From assembly GCA_003342895.1 (NCBI GenBank), contig PTFA01000196.1:252053-316052 (forward strand): a stretch of 64,000 nucleotides of DNA, written 5' to 3'. This DNA is from Casuarius casuarius. Lineage: Eukaryota > Chordata > Aves > Casuariiformes > Casuariidae. Position numbers and translations under genes: made by a program. The notes under the pieces are model-generated. The model did not search any database, was not told the origin of the DNA, and worked only from the letters and a program-made list of their open reading frames with translations. Each line of letters starts with the position of its first letter. Position 1 is the first letter of the stretch. This document shows, piece by piece, positions 49,221 through 60,859 of the stretch.

Positions 49221-52200
49221 GTGTTTCTCAGAGCATGAGGCAGAAGTGATGAAACCGAACTGTCCTCAAGCTTCAGGCATTCAAAACTGTACTATGTGTT
49301 CTCCCTGGTCGGGGGAATCACGCCTCAGAGGATGTTTTTTCTACTTCCCCTGAAGCCCAGGTAAAGACAGCTGTCAGAGCAGCTTAGGAAGAGGAGATTT
49401 CCTGGCTCGTGGTGGTCCTAAGTAGAGGGGGCTGCAACTCCAGTGAGATCCCTTCTCACAAACCCCTCCAAATAAAGGAGAAACCTTTTCCTGGGGAAAG
49501 GCAGTACTGGGGCTTCATGACAACAAAATACCCATGTGTGGGAGAGACTGGAAAGAACACAAAGACACTTCAGATGAGTGTGGGGCTTGTATTAGACTGC
49601 ATCCTGTATCATCTCCAGCCCACCATGTAATAGTGACGGATGTGCCTCACCCTTCTGTTATCAGATGTAGCTGGAGGCCGGGGGAGCACTCATGCTCAAG
49701 GTCACAGGGCAACAGAGTTTCCTTGTCAGCTTCTCCGCTCCATTTGCAACACAGCGAGCTCTCAGCAAGGCACGAAGCTCTAACTCATTCCCTCAACACG
49801 CACCATGTCCATTGCCCTGCAGTGCTATGCTGTAATTCATGTCTGTCAGGGGGCCAGATGAACTGCAAAACCCTGTCTCTAGGGGAGTCTGGGACATTAT
49901 GTTTCCATAACTCCTAACAGCTAGGGACAGGTTTCAGATCAATCTCTCCCTTCATTTATAGCAGTGTTGAGACCAGACAGGAAGTGATGTCATCTTTCTC
50001 CATCCACCCACACCTCCCTTGGCATATGACATCACTCTCATGATTTCCAGCTCTGTCTGTATTTTTAAAGTACTCCTTTAAACTCTCCCTCTAAAGCATA
50101 TTCAGCTTTATCTGCAAGAGATGTTTATTAGTATTTTCCAAAGAAACTGCTTTTCCTGAAAAGCTTGAGATCTTCCAATTTGGCGTTCAGGGCAACAGCA
50201 TTCCTGAGATGCTGATTAACGGCTCTGTGCTAATGCAGGAAATGTAGCCAGCTGCTTTCTGGAATTAGCAACTATTTAAGATAAACAGGGCTTTAGTAAA
50301 CACTTTTTACTCAATCCCACATGTTCTTAGAGGACAAAAAAACCTCAGAAACAATATTTTTGCTTAGGAACACCTGAAAACCAGAGCTTTGTACTGCAGT
50401 GCATGTATGGACTGAAGTGGCACCCAGACTGCCAAGCACAAGTGATGAGCAGGGATGGGTAATTCAGTTCTCTCCCCACTTCACTCCAGCTGCCTTTTGT
50501 GTACAGCACAGAGAGGGAGGGAGAAGCGTGAAGCTGGAACTGAAGTGGCTGGAGCTGAAGTTGGCATGCTGTCCAGATAGTAGCTAGGCTGCAGCACAGG
50601 AATGGAAGTCCCTGGTGCAAAGTTACATTCCAAGGCAGAGATCATGCTGCATAACATATAGGCAGATGCTCTTTGCATGACTTCGCGCAGCCCAAACCTT
50701 CCCTTAGAGGTCATACCCAATACTGTCTCTGGTGCATGGCTACCAGCTGATGTCCCAAGGTAATGGACATTGTTGCTAGCACATCCGTCTCAGCAGCGAG
50801 ACTGCTGAAAACCTGACAGAGAAGGGAATTGAATAGAAAAGCACAAACTTCCAAAATCAGGCAAAAGTCAAAGGGGATTGCAGGTAGGAACTACACTGTC
50901 AGGATGTTCAGTATGCCGGCACCCAGGGAGCTGCAGCAGCCTGAAACGCCTGCTCCTTACCATGCTGTGCTAGGTTTATGCCTTAGTGTGTCCCAAACCC
51001 TCGGTCTCCTGTCAAAAGGTTCAGACACAAGGTTTGCTCTGGGCTCCTGGGGAAAGTGGATATCCAGAAACTTTTAGCCAAAACTGAAACCAGTCAAAGG
51101 ATGTATCTCTTAGGGGAGAAATGCTCCTCCAGCAGCACAGCTTCCCAGCCTGCGTGTGCTCAGGCGGCCCTCTGCTCTGAGGGATGCTTATGGCCTTTCA
51201 AGAAACAAACTGGGGAAAAGTAGGCACATAGCATACCTGCACAAGTATTTTACTCACTCAGGGTTGCTCTGGAGTCTGCACATGAGAAAGGGAAGTCACA
51301 CCAGGTGAAACCAGTAAGAACATCGCTATTTCAACCCACCCAGCCTGTTCTCCAGCTCTGGTTCATGTGAATGCACAGAAGTATAAGAGGTGAATTAGCA
51401 GTGTTCCCTGTCCTCACTGATCTCAGAGTATACTCTTCTGTAGTTAGTCCTGCATGAGGCAAGATAACTTTCTGGATGAAATGGGACGGGTTTGGTTTTT
51501 GAAAAATGGCCTTCTCCCCTCCCCATGTTGCCCAGTCAGAAGTCACCATCATAGTCGCATTGTATAGGCCCTGTGTTGGACAGGATCTTCACTCCATGAA
51601 CTCTGCTTCTAGCCCAGCAATCTATGGCTGGGAATGAACAGATTTTTAGGAAGATATCCAGTCTCTGTGTTGAGCTCCTCAGGTTTATAAAGCTTTTGCC
51701 TTGTTTGCTTCTGTCTCCTTTCATCACTCCACTGTGCAGTGGAGCAGTCAGGAGCCTTTCCAGCATGTGGACCTAAATACAAGTGGCCAGTTTCCAGGAA
51801 ATAGTAGCTTTACTTATCAGAAGAGATGTAATTGTGTGCCTCTAAAGCTGTCCCATTCAGCAGAAAGTAAGGCCAAAGGAAGGTAAGGGGGCACATACCC
51901 TAAGCCAGAGAAAGGTTTTGCATCAGGGAGAAGCATCCCAAGCTTACCCTCTGCCGGCCACTCAAACTCTGCAGCAGTAAAACCAAAGATGGTGATGATG
52001 TTCTGCGATCTGGAGTATGGTCAGAAGAGGTTCCAGCCGCACTTCTCTTACAATACTGTATGAAAACAAAAGGGATGCATGGCTGTAGATTTGGCAACGA
52101 ACTCCCAAAGGTAACAAAGAGTTGAAAAGAGAGACTGATACGTTAGGCTAGGAATACCAGTAAAGGTCTATCCCCGTAGCTCTGGGGTCTTCCTAGTGAA

Positions 52201-55200
52201 AAGCCCTGGCTCAGCACAGCCCTTCCCATGGAGTCTCTGAACTTTCAAAGACTTCTTTGTTTGTTTGGAGGTAGGGGATAATCTGGGAGGGAAAACTGCA
52301 AGTGGCTTTTTTTGGAACAAGCCAGTAATGAAATTCCTTCAAGTTTTCCCAAATAACAATAGAGCTGGAGCATTCAGGCCTTCCCATCTACTGACAGGGC
52401 TGAGAAGAACAGGGATCCATTGCAATTATGTTTGCCGGGATCCTTTTGCTCAGCTCCTCCATGTTCAGCAATTGTTCAAGGCACTTTGGTGAAGTGCCAG
52501 GAAACATGTTTCATCTCCCCCCCACGTGTCTCCCTCCACCTCTCTCCTGCTGCTGGTCAGTTGCTGCCGCATTCTGGGCGGCTGGTGGAGACTTCTCCTC
52601 AGGACAAACCTCCTGTGCCAACAATCATTCTCAGGTACAGGCCTTGGCAGAAAAAAACACCCTTTCTTTGTGTTCTCCTCTTTCCTTTCCCACCCTAACC
52701 CACAGAGCCCACCCACCGCTCTGCTCCCCACAACGCCTCTGCTGGTCCAATGCCTCTTCTGAGCACAGCCCTGGCCAACTGCAAAAACTCATCTGCCTTC
52801 TGCCAAATATCCCTGCAGTTTTTCCTTCCCCGGCTTTCTTTGCTCGGCTTCTTACAGAGGATGATAAATTCATTTTGTCTCTGACCTTGTGCACTGTTAT
52901 TCAGAGGCAAGTCAAGCTCTGTGCCAGACACCGAGTGGGACAGAAGCCAGAGACAATGTGCTTCTCACCAAGCAAACAAATGTCCTTTCCATACACTCGC
53001 TCATGTCCACTGGAGGTAGGCAACGGGGCCCCGGAGACCCAGGGGCAAAGCTTCCCTCACCAGGCAATTTGGAGAAGTGGTGCTGCCACTGAGTGCATCG
53101 CAGCCCTTTAGCTCTTTCTGAACGAGTGCAGAGCACAGCTGCGGAGCTCACGCTGCGGCCGCTGGCGTTCAGACAGACTAGGTGACACAGAACAGTGGCA
53201 GGCCACAAAGTAATGGCTGCTCTGTCACACGTTGATTTGAACTGCTCAGTTGCACTGGAGCTCTGTAAGCTGCCCTTTGAGACTGGTAGAGGCAAAGAGC
53301 TCGAAGACGAGCAATGTGAACTGAATGCAAGATGCTCCTGTTCCTTACTGTTCCCATCTCTGTGTTTGGTTTGTGCCTACTGCACAGGCAGTGCAGAACA
53401 GGCAAGACCACAAGCCATGTGTGCTGCAGCCATCTCTGCTTCATGTTACTCCTCCGGCCAGTGGAGAGACCGGCACTTCCAGAAGGTGGTATATGGAGAA
53501 AGATACTGAAGACTGAGAGGAACAGCTGCCCTCCAGGGTACCGCTGTCTTTATCAGCTAGAGAATAGGTCTAGATAGCAAGCTGAGAGAGCGTATTCCCT
53601 AAGTGTGGAATAGTCTAAGTCTTCTCCTGGAGAGAAACGTTTGTAGTCCATTTTCCTCTGCAAGATAGGCGCGTGGAAGTGTATAGCCAAGGAAAGGTGA
53701 CACATTGCTGCAGCCATTTTTTGGAGTTGAGTATGACTAAGTTGTGGGTGAAATAATGAGATGCTGCTAAAGCAGTCACTCAGTGCAGCAGTAGTTATAA
53801 CACAGCTTTTCTAGGCAGGTGCAGAGTCATGCATGGCAAATCCCCATCCAAGAGCCCACCAGACCTTCCTACAGCAGAGTTCGGTCTGCTATAGGAACAC
53901 TATCTCTAGCAGGAAAACATCATCATACACTGCATGCTTATTTGTCCCAGTGCACTTAAACATAGCTAACACCTAGGAGGTAGATACCACAAAGACTGTC
54001 AGCAAGAGACATGAAGGTAATCAGGATATAAGCTCTCTGTTATACACTGTTGGCTCCAGAGCTTGGAGAGGTGGACACAGAGATTTTATTTGGTTTTGCT
54101 TCCTCTGAAGCTTTCAGCAGCACTGTACAGCACCAAACAGCACTGACTCTCTCTTCTCAAGGTTTGGAAGGATCTGTCTTAGGTCAGGCATCAATCTCTG
54201 AAACAAGGGGGGAAAATGCCACCTACTAAAAAACCCATTTTGTAAGTTAAGATTCCTTTTGTTTTGCCCTGTGAAAGCATTTTAGAGTCCACACAAACTG
54301 GGCCTGACAGCTCAGAAGAGCTGCTGCCCCTATTGTCACTATTACAATAGCCCTGGGAGACTTGTGGAGATCAGCACTCCACTGCCCTGCATGTCACAAC
54401 CACATGGGGAGAAGCAGACCATGCCCAGAGAGTCTAGCCACAGGCAGGAGAACTGGGGAAACTCAGAGGAGATAAATGAGTCAGTGGCACAGCAATGAGT
54501 AGGGCAGATTCCTCTTACAGCCTTGGCCTACATTTTCCCCTGCAGACTGGGCTGTTTTTGCACTAGTTTCCTCCTTTTGCTGTTTCAAGGACAGCTGTGA
54601 TGCCTGGAGAACTTCTAAAGGAGCCTCCAAAACTTCCTGGTGCCCCTCTCAGTCCTTTGCTTCCATCAGTCTAAAATATCCACACAGCTGAAACTTTGCA
54701 GCTTATGGCAAGGTGCTATTCCTCCTCACCGCCCTCCCTCTGGCCTCACCCAGCAGACACCCCAAACTCGCCAGTGCTGATTGGAAAGGTCCATACACAA
54801 CGTTTCTCTGCCCTTGCCACATCACAGCCTCTCGATGGGATCCTGACATAGATGCATGTCTGGTAAGAGCACATTGATTTCTTGAAATAATGCATTTGAG
54901 TAATTGGTAAGAAATCACTTAATCCCCTGCTAATTGTTTTGTTGTGACTCTGAAAGTTGAGACATAGTAGGAAACACTTATGACTGGGCAGACAAAGCCC
55001 TCAGGAATCCTTCGTTGGGAGCAATACCTCCTGACAAGAAAGACATGAGGGTCGGGCAGACCCTTGCCTCTCTAGGAGCAAGGCCATGGACACAGTTTCT
55101 GCAGGCAGAGAAGGTTCAGGTGGCAGAGATGTAACTCTGGTACCTGCTTCAGGTGGCATAGCTAAACACCAGTGCTGCTCAGGGATAGTGAGTAACTGCT

Positions 55201-56297
55201 CAGGGATAGTGTGTTGTAACTACATACGTCCTAACAGAGAAACAATTCTTGGGTAGAGATTCAGGGAACTATTGAGACCTGCTCTAGATGTAGGCACTAC
55301 CGCACCTGAGACAGCAGTTGTCTGAGCCCAGTACTGTGCACCTCCATCATGTCAAAAGAGCAGGACAGAAGAAAGCCAAGTTCCAGGGTAATTTAGCCCC
55401 CCAAAGGACAACTCTCGGTTTTAATTCATGGCTCCCTTGGAGGAAGCAGCAGTCCCAGAGCAGGTACCTGTTTGGTTCCATTTTCATCGCTGAATCTAGT
55501 TTTAGAGTCAGATTAGTCTCTTCTTCAGGACCTTTACGGGTTAACCAAAGCCTCAAGCACACATAATCTGGGGTGTTCACTGCCTCTTCCTGCCATTTTG
55601 GCACAGAGGCCAACCTAAACTTTATGCTTCCTGTACCCCAGTAAAACTGCAGGGAAGCCAGGATTTGGACCACCAATAGTACTATCACTGCACTGCACTT
55701 TTCTGAGTTCTCTGATGGCTGCCAATCTTGTGGGAATTCAGATAATCCAAAATCTCTCTGGTGTTTCATATCAGCCTTTTGACCTCACACATTTGTATTG
55801 TCCTATAGAGTGGTTTGTCCCTGGGTAAGGCGGGGGGAAGGGTCCTCATCGGGAGAGAGAATCACCCTCAAACAAGAAGGCCTGTGCTTAGCATTGTGAC
55901 AACTGAGCTGCCACTTCTCCTGGAGAAAATTTCTCCAACCAAGCTGGGACTATCGGAAGAACCCATCTGCTCCAGCGAGCCCAATGGCCCAATGCATGGC
56001 CAAGCACACTGAGAAGCTGGATTACCAACCTCTGCTGGGCCTGGGTTAGTACTGATGGCAAATGGAGAGAGCAGAAGCTGATGAGCAAGGTCATGTGCTC
56101 CGTGGAATCTGTTGCTCTCCTTGGCTAGCGATCACCTTGCTTTGGGGCCACTTCCAGACCATACCTGACCCTTTAATGGTGTGGAGCTGTGACTTCCTAT
56201 CCATCTCTCTTTGCTGATCAGTGAGTCACCAGAATCGAAACCATGACAGGTGGCTGCACGGCACCTCTTGGAGGAGGGCAGGAGGCAAAGGGTGGTT
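49221..56297. other. Unassigned DNA
   Basis: About 7 kb without a recognised LINE, SINE, RNA gene or exon. The longest frame, 227 codons at 52428-53111 (plus), is Pro/Ser/Cys-rich at the start, shows no known domain and is shadowed by several minus frames. A 16-bp direct repeat (ctgctcagggatagtg) occurs at 55175-55190 and 55196-55211. Confidence 0.45.
55175..55211 (+). repeat. 16-bp direct repeat, 21-bp period
   Basis: Two exact copies of ctgctcagggatagtg separated by agtaa. Confidence 0.95.
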
Positions 56298-56725
56298 ACA
56301 GAATCACAGAACAGTTAGAGTTGGAAGGGACCTCTAGAGATCATCCGGTCCAACCCTACTGCTCAAGCAGGGTCAGCTAGAGTAGGCTGTCCGGGTCCAT
56401 GTCCTGTCAGATTTGAGTATCTCCAAGGATGCAGACTCCACAGCCTCTCTGGGAAACCTGTTCCAGCGTTTAACTGCCCTCACAGTAGCGTTCTCCTGGG
56501 TTCAAGTGGAATTTCCTCTGTTTCATTATGTACTCATTGCCTCTTGTCACTGGGCATCACTGAAAAGAGTCTGGCCTCATCCTTGTTACACCCTCCCATC
56601 AGCTATTTACACACATCGATAAGATCCCCCAAGCCTTCTCTTCTCGAGGCTAAACAGTCCCAGCTCCCTCGGCCTCTGCTTGTGTGAGAGATGCTCTAGC
56701 CCCTTACACATCCCTGTGGCCCTAA
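56298..56725 (-). mobile_element. CR1 LINE 3' end (minus strand)
   Basis: Well-preserved antisense CR1. The left edge has the octamer-type tail 'acagaatcacagaacag', followed by 'gttggaagggacctctagag', 'atcatccggtccaaccct', 'actccacagcctctctggg', 'gttcaagtggaatttcctc', 'cattgcctcttgtcactggg' and 'cttctcttctcgaggct'. It ends at 'gctctagccccttac', the 5' truncation point. This is one of the least diverged copies in the window and probably among the youngest. Confidence 0.92.
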
Positions 56726-59224
56726 TGATGGTTTGCAAAAAACCTCCATGCCCTTGGGCGAAGGATCCCTTTGGAAAGCAGAGCAGAAAGCATATGCTGC
56801 AGCTTCCAAACTTGCAAGGAAATAACCTGTGGGCAACATGACCAACAACTGCTTCTGCAACAGAAGTGGATCTTTCACCCGGCAGCTGCTTCCCTAGGCC
56901 AGGTGGCTTGACTGCAGGCAAATAAAACCCTGGCCCATCAGATCAGGAGCTCTGTAGCCACCTTAAGCACCCACTGGCAAGCTGGCGGACTCTCTCTCAG
57001 CCTGGGCATGCGAGAGTTAACATCTCCAGCTCTCCTTGATGGAGTGCAGCCCAGCGCTGTCTGAACTGGCATGAACTATTGCTTAGTGCTCCAAATGGTT
57101 TCAAGCACATTCCAGCCAGGCCCCCAGAGCAGGGCTGTGTCCTGGCCAGACCAAACACCACAGTCTGTTTAACAACTGCCGTGCGAGGCACAGATCAAAG
57201 GCAGCAGTCGGGATGCCTGTTGCACACTCGCCGCCTTTTATCTCCCTGCCTGGGAGGCACATCTTATAGCCACCCCAATAAGTAGGCACAAGTCAAACCC
57301 TCCTCCCAGTCTATTTCTTGCCCTGGTGACCACAAGTGTATTAGGAACATCGGCTGTTGGTCACACTCTTGTCTGAGAGGAAGAATTAACAAGTTAGGCA
57401 AGAGTTGACAAAGCACATTAAAGTTATCCTACCACGGCTGATGGAGAACTCATCCGAGCCTTCCAGAGATGTGAGATGTGACACAACGGCACAAGCACAC
57501 AGTGTGGCGGGTGGAGGTGAATCCTGGATGTCCCTTGCATCAAGTGTCAGTCAGTCTGCTCTGGGACTGGGGGAGGAAGAAGCAGGAGGGAATGGCTGTT
57601 GGTCTGGGCCCTTGCCAGGCTCTGAGACTAGTGGCTGCCAACATCTCTCAGACACTCTCTAGGCCAGACTAAAGAGGCAAGGGGGGAGAGGGGAGAAGAG
57701 GGAGAAATTTCTTTCCTTTTCTTCCTCTGTCCTCATGGAAAAAGCTGTTGTCTAAAAATAAGCTGTAAGAGAGCTGCTGCCCAAGGGACATCACGTACGC
57801 AGCCTGGGGAGCAAGCTCAGGGATAGGGAACTAAGAACTTTGGGATCCAGCATGTGGAAAGGAGACTGGCTGGACCTGCCCACACACCCGGCATCTTCAA
57901 GCATCCAGAGGTGCTTCTGCTGGAACTCTCCAAAGGTCCCTGAAGTTCCAGTCAGCCAGAAGGGAAGCAGGACCAGAGAAGAAAATCATGGAGGAAAACC
58001 AACTCACCCTCCACTCACTCCAGAGACTTGTCTTCTTAACGAAGAGCAAAGACCATCTCTTCTTATTCTGAGCTGAAACCATTTTACAGTATCAATGCGT
58101 TTGCCTTGCACTGTGCTTGGGAGAATTCCCATCACTGTCTGTGAACAGCTTACAAGTGACCAGAGATATATTCTGCTTGTTTTCTCCCTCTCTCTTCTAT
58201 AACACATGGAAATGAAATTACTTTTTTCTTTTTGTTTTGTCTTCAGAATGGCTTCATAAGGAAACAAGATTTTAACTGTCATGCTGTGCTCCCTCTCTTC
58301 AGTAACTCTGATAATGCTTAAGTTAAAGCTTAAATTTCCAAAGTTTCAATTGACAGTAATTAGTCATAAATTATGCTCTAAGTACCTTCATGTTTCATTG
58401 AATTATAGGAGAGAGAGTCTACTGGTGCCCCCAGGGAGGAAAAGGTGCGAGCTTCTGTCTTGTTACAGAACGCACATGGGAAAGAGATGTTGCATCTGCC
58501 CTAAATGCAAGGGAAATGCTTGGATTGCATCTCATGCCTCATTAGGTACCAGAGTATCCAAACATGAGATTCTGATCCATGGGAGACTGCACTTCATCAG
58601 TTCAGCAGCTTCCTGAGAGGCTTAGTTAGCTAGACCAGGAGCAGCTTTGCTGCAGGGTTATGGGGGGATCCTGCAAGTTCTTGCATCTCTGGTCAGTTGT
58701 TAACAAAGACTCTTTCTTAGAAGCGCTATCATTCAACAGACTATTCTGCATTGCCCACTCAGCCAATATCAGCTCTTGGATTTGCTGCCCTGCTTCACTG
58801 TGTTCCTACTGAACTTGGGGCTCACTGATCATTTTCCATGAAAATATTTTTTCAAGAGAAAATCTGCTATGTAGACCACACACATTTTCAGTATTTCATT
58901 GAAAAAACATGAAAAATGCTTTGTTTTTTTCCAAAAGAAAGATCACTCCTAAAATTAAAAATAAAAATTTTCTGCAGAAGAAACGTTTGCTGAACAGCTC
59001 AGCGGAGAGCTCCTGTGGTTGGGCCAGTCCTGAGCTATACAGCAACCACACTATACAGCTGAATTGGCTGCAGCAGCATCAGTTCTCAAGGAAAAGTGTC
59101 AGCTGTCTTTTCTCCATAGCCAAAGAAAATCAGAAAGGTCAGCTATTCTTCACAGCGTTAAGGCTGAGGAACTGCCCTCCATTCTTCAGAGGTCTTTGGT
59201 GACCAATTTTGAAAAAGAAAATGG
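56726..59224. other. Unassigned DNA
   Basis: No repeat or gene was recognised. AT-rich self-similar sequence near 58835-58930 may be an unidentified old element. Confidence 0.45.
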
Positions 59225-60171
59225 AGAAAGCCAATAGAAGACAGATTTCTAGATTTATTTTGCTTCTAACAAAAAAGGATGAGATGTTTGGAACACGAAC
59301 ATGGAAAGCAATTTGAGTGAGCAACCATTAACTGAGCGATTTTTATAATCCCGAAACTGGAAAGAGGGAGAACAGAAAAACAGAATAGACTTCAGTGAAG
59401 TCAAAGACTTGGTAGTTTCCTTGCTGGATTGGAAGTGTGAAAGCAAAAGGAGAACTGGCAGGTCCTGAAAGAGATTTCTGAGGGCATAAGTGCAAAATAT
59501 CCCCATGCACAGGAACTAGAGGAAGTATGGCTAAATCGTAAGCTCTTCATTGCTCCTTACTTGCGTTTGAAGTTGCACAGAGACTGGAAACTAGGTCAGA
59601 GTAATAAGGACAAGGCTAAACGAACAGCATGAGCTTGTGCTGACAAAACCAAAAAGGCACAAAATGAAAGAAAACTGTCAAGGGACAGATCACAACAAGA
59701 AATGCTCTGTAAGTACTTTGTTAGTGAGAAGTAGACTAAGGAACATCTGCTTTGCTCCTCAGTGGAGAGAGGAAGTTGTAGACAGATGATGTGGAGAAGG
59801 CCAACATATTTTATATTTTCTTTGCATCTCTTTCTGCTTAAAAGGGCAACTGTAAGCACTGTTACCAGCAGGAACAGGGGAAATGCTTGCAGGGTAGAGT
59901 GTACAGAGGAAGGTTACATCTCCTAAATTATCCGGGCTTAAGGAACACCATCCTGGTTAATTCAGAGGTGGCAGTTGCACCCAGGGCCACCCGCAAATCC
60001 AGTCATTCGGAGCATGGGGAGATACTGAAGACTTGCAAAGGATCAAGTGTAGAAGTTAACTTCTAAGAAGGGAGATAGGTGTCAGACAGGGAATCACGTA
60101 TCAGTGATGGAACGAAGACATTTGTTTGGACACTACACTCTCAGGGCCCAAAGAAAGCAGGAAAGCCAGAT
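59225..60171 (+). pseudogene. Ancient CR1-like LINE ORF2, left part (endonuclease end, linker, RT start)
   Basis: With frameshifts, the plus strand decodes to the end of the endonuclease domain (LLLTKKDEMFGTRTWKAI, then NRKTEIDFSEVKDLV near 59370-59415). A linker follows, with 'aactggcaggtcctgaaag', 'ggctaaatcgtaagctc' and 'gactggaaactaggtcagag'. The pre-RT segment gives DVEKANIFYIFFASLS near 59785-59835. This order is that of CR1 ORF2. The style matches the old CR1 lineage prominent in turtles and crocodilians, so the copy probably predates modern birds. It is interrupted on the right by the 5S-CR1 insert, and its last 200-300 bp are poorly recognisable. Confidence 0.7.
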
Positions 60172-60483
60172 TTTACCTCCCAGTAAAAAAGTTTTTCCTT
60201 ATATATAGTCAGAATTTTCTGTGTTCCAGCTCATGTCCATTGCCTCTTGCCCTTTCACTGTGCACCTCTCAGAAGAGTCTGGTTTTGTCTTCTCTATACC
60301 CTCCCATTAGGTAGTTGCAGACAACAGTAAGATCTCCCTCTCAACTTCTCTTCTCCAGGCTGAACTAACCCAGCCGCCTCAGCCTCTCCTTGTAGGTGCT
60401 GTGCTCCAGCCCCAAGAGCGCTCCAGGGGCCTCGCTCCAGTATATTCAATCTTTCTCGTACTGGAGAGCCCCAAACTAAATTT
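60172..60483 (-). mobile_element. CR1 LINE segment joined to a 5S-like sequence
   Basis: Antisense CR1. The plus strand shows 'gtaaaaaagtttttcctta', 'cagaattttctgtgttcc', 'ccattgcctcttgcccttt', 'cttctcttctccaggctgaa', 'gcctcagcctctccttgta' and 'gtactggagagccccaaact'. It covers the last part of ORF2 and the start of the 3' UTR. The final ~200 bp of CR1 (hairpin and octamer) are missing at the 60172 side. At its other end it meets the 3' end of a 5S rRNA-like sequence without spacer. Confidence 0.85.
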
Positions 60484-60580
60484 AAGCCTAGAGCACCAAG
60501 TATTTGCAACTAGTCTCCCATCCAAATACTAATTCAGCCCAGCCCTGCTTCTTCAGAGATAAAGCAAAACCCACATTCCA
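60484..60580 (-). pseudogene. 5S rRNA-derived sequence (minus strand)
   Basis: The reverse complement aligns with vertebrate 5S rRNA. From the 3' end: 'aagcctagagcacca' (60484-60498) against the 5S terminus, an ungapped match over about 50 bp, then 'gtctcccatccaa' (60513-60525) equal to the box C region, 'atactaa' and 'gccctgctt' (box A region, with a 2-bp deletion beside it). Similarity fades toward 60580, mostly in CpG-containing parts, as expected from methylation decay. The 5S 3' terminus is complete and is followed directly by CR1 sequence on the same strand. It is not a functional rRNA gene. It could be a one-off chimeric retro-copy or the head of a 5S-derived short element. Confidence 0.8.
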
Positions 60581-60859
60581 AAAACACCCTCTCCCCCACC
60601 AAGTTGTATTTAATTTCAGGAATGGAAGCTTGAAAAATGAGGATGATTTTTCAAAAGAATCTAAAAAATAAAATAATTTCCAGAGGACTATGTACTGAAG
60701 GATGCAAGGGCATGAGGATGGAGCAAATATATACAATTTGTCAGAAAAGACCTGAGAAAAAACAAGGGGGAGCAAGGAGAGCAAAGAGCAGGTACGGAAA
60801 GATCTTTAGAAGAAAGAAATGCATCCAAGCTGTAAATTTTATAAACTCTTCACATATCC

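Noticed and set aside
59139..59324. Short minus-strand frames over the ancient CR1
   Set aside because: They are antisense shadows of the decayed CR1 ORF2.
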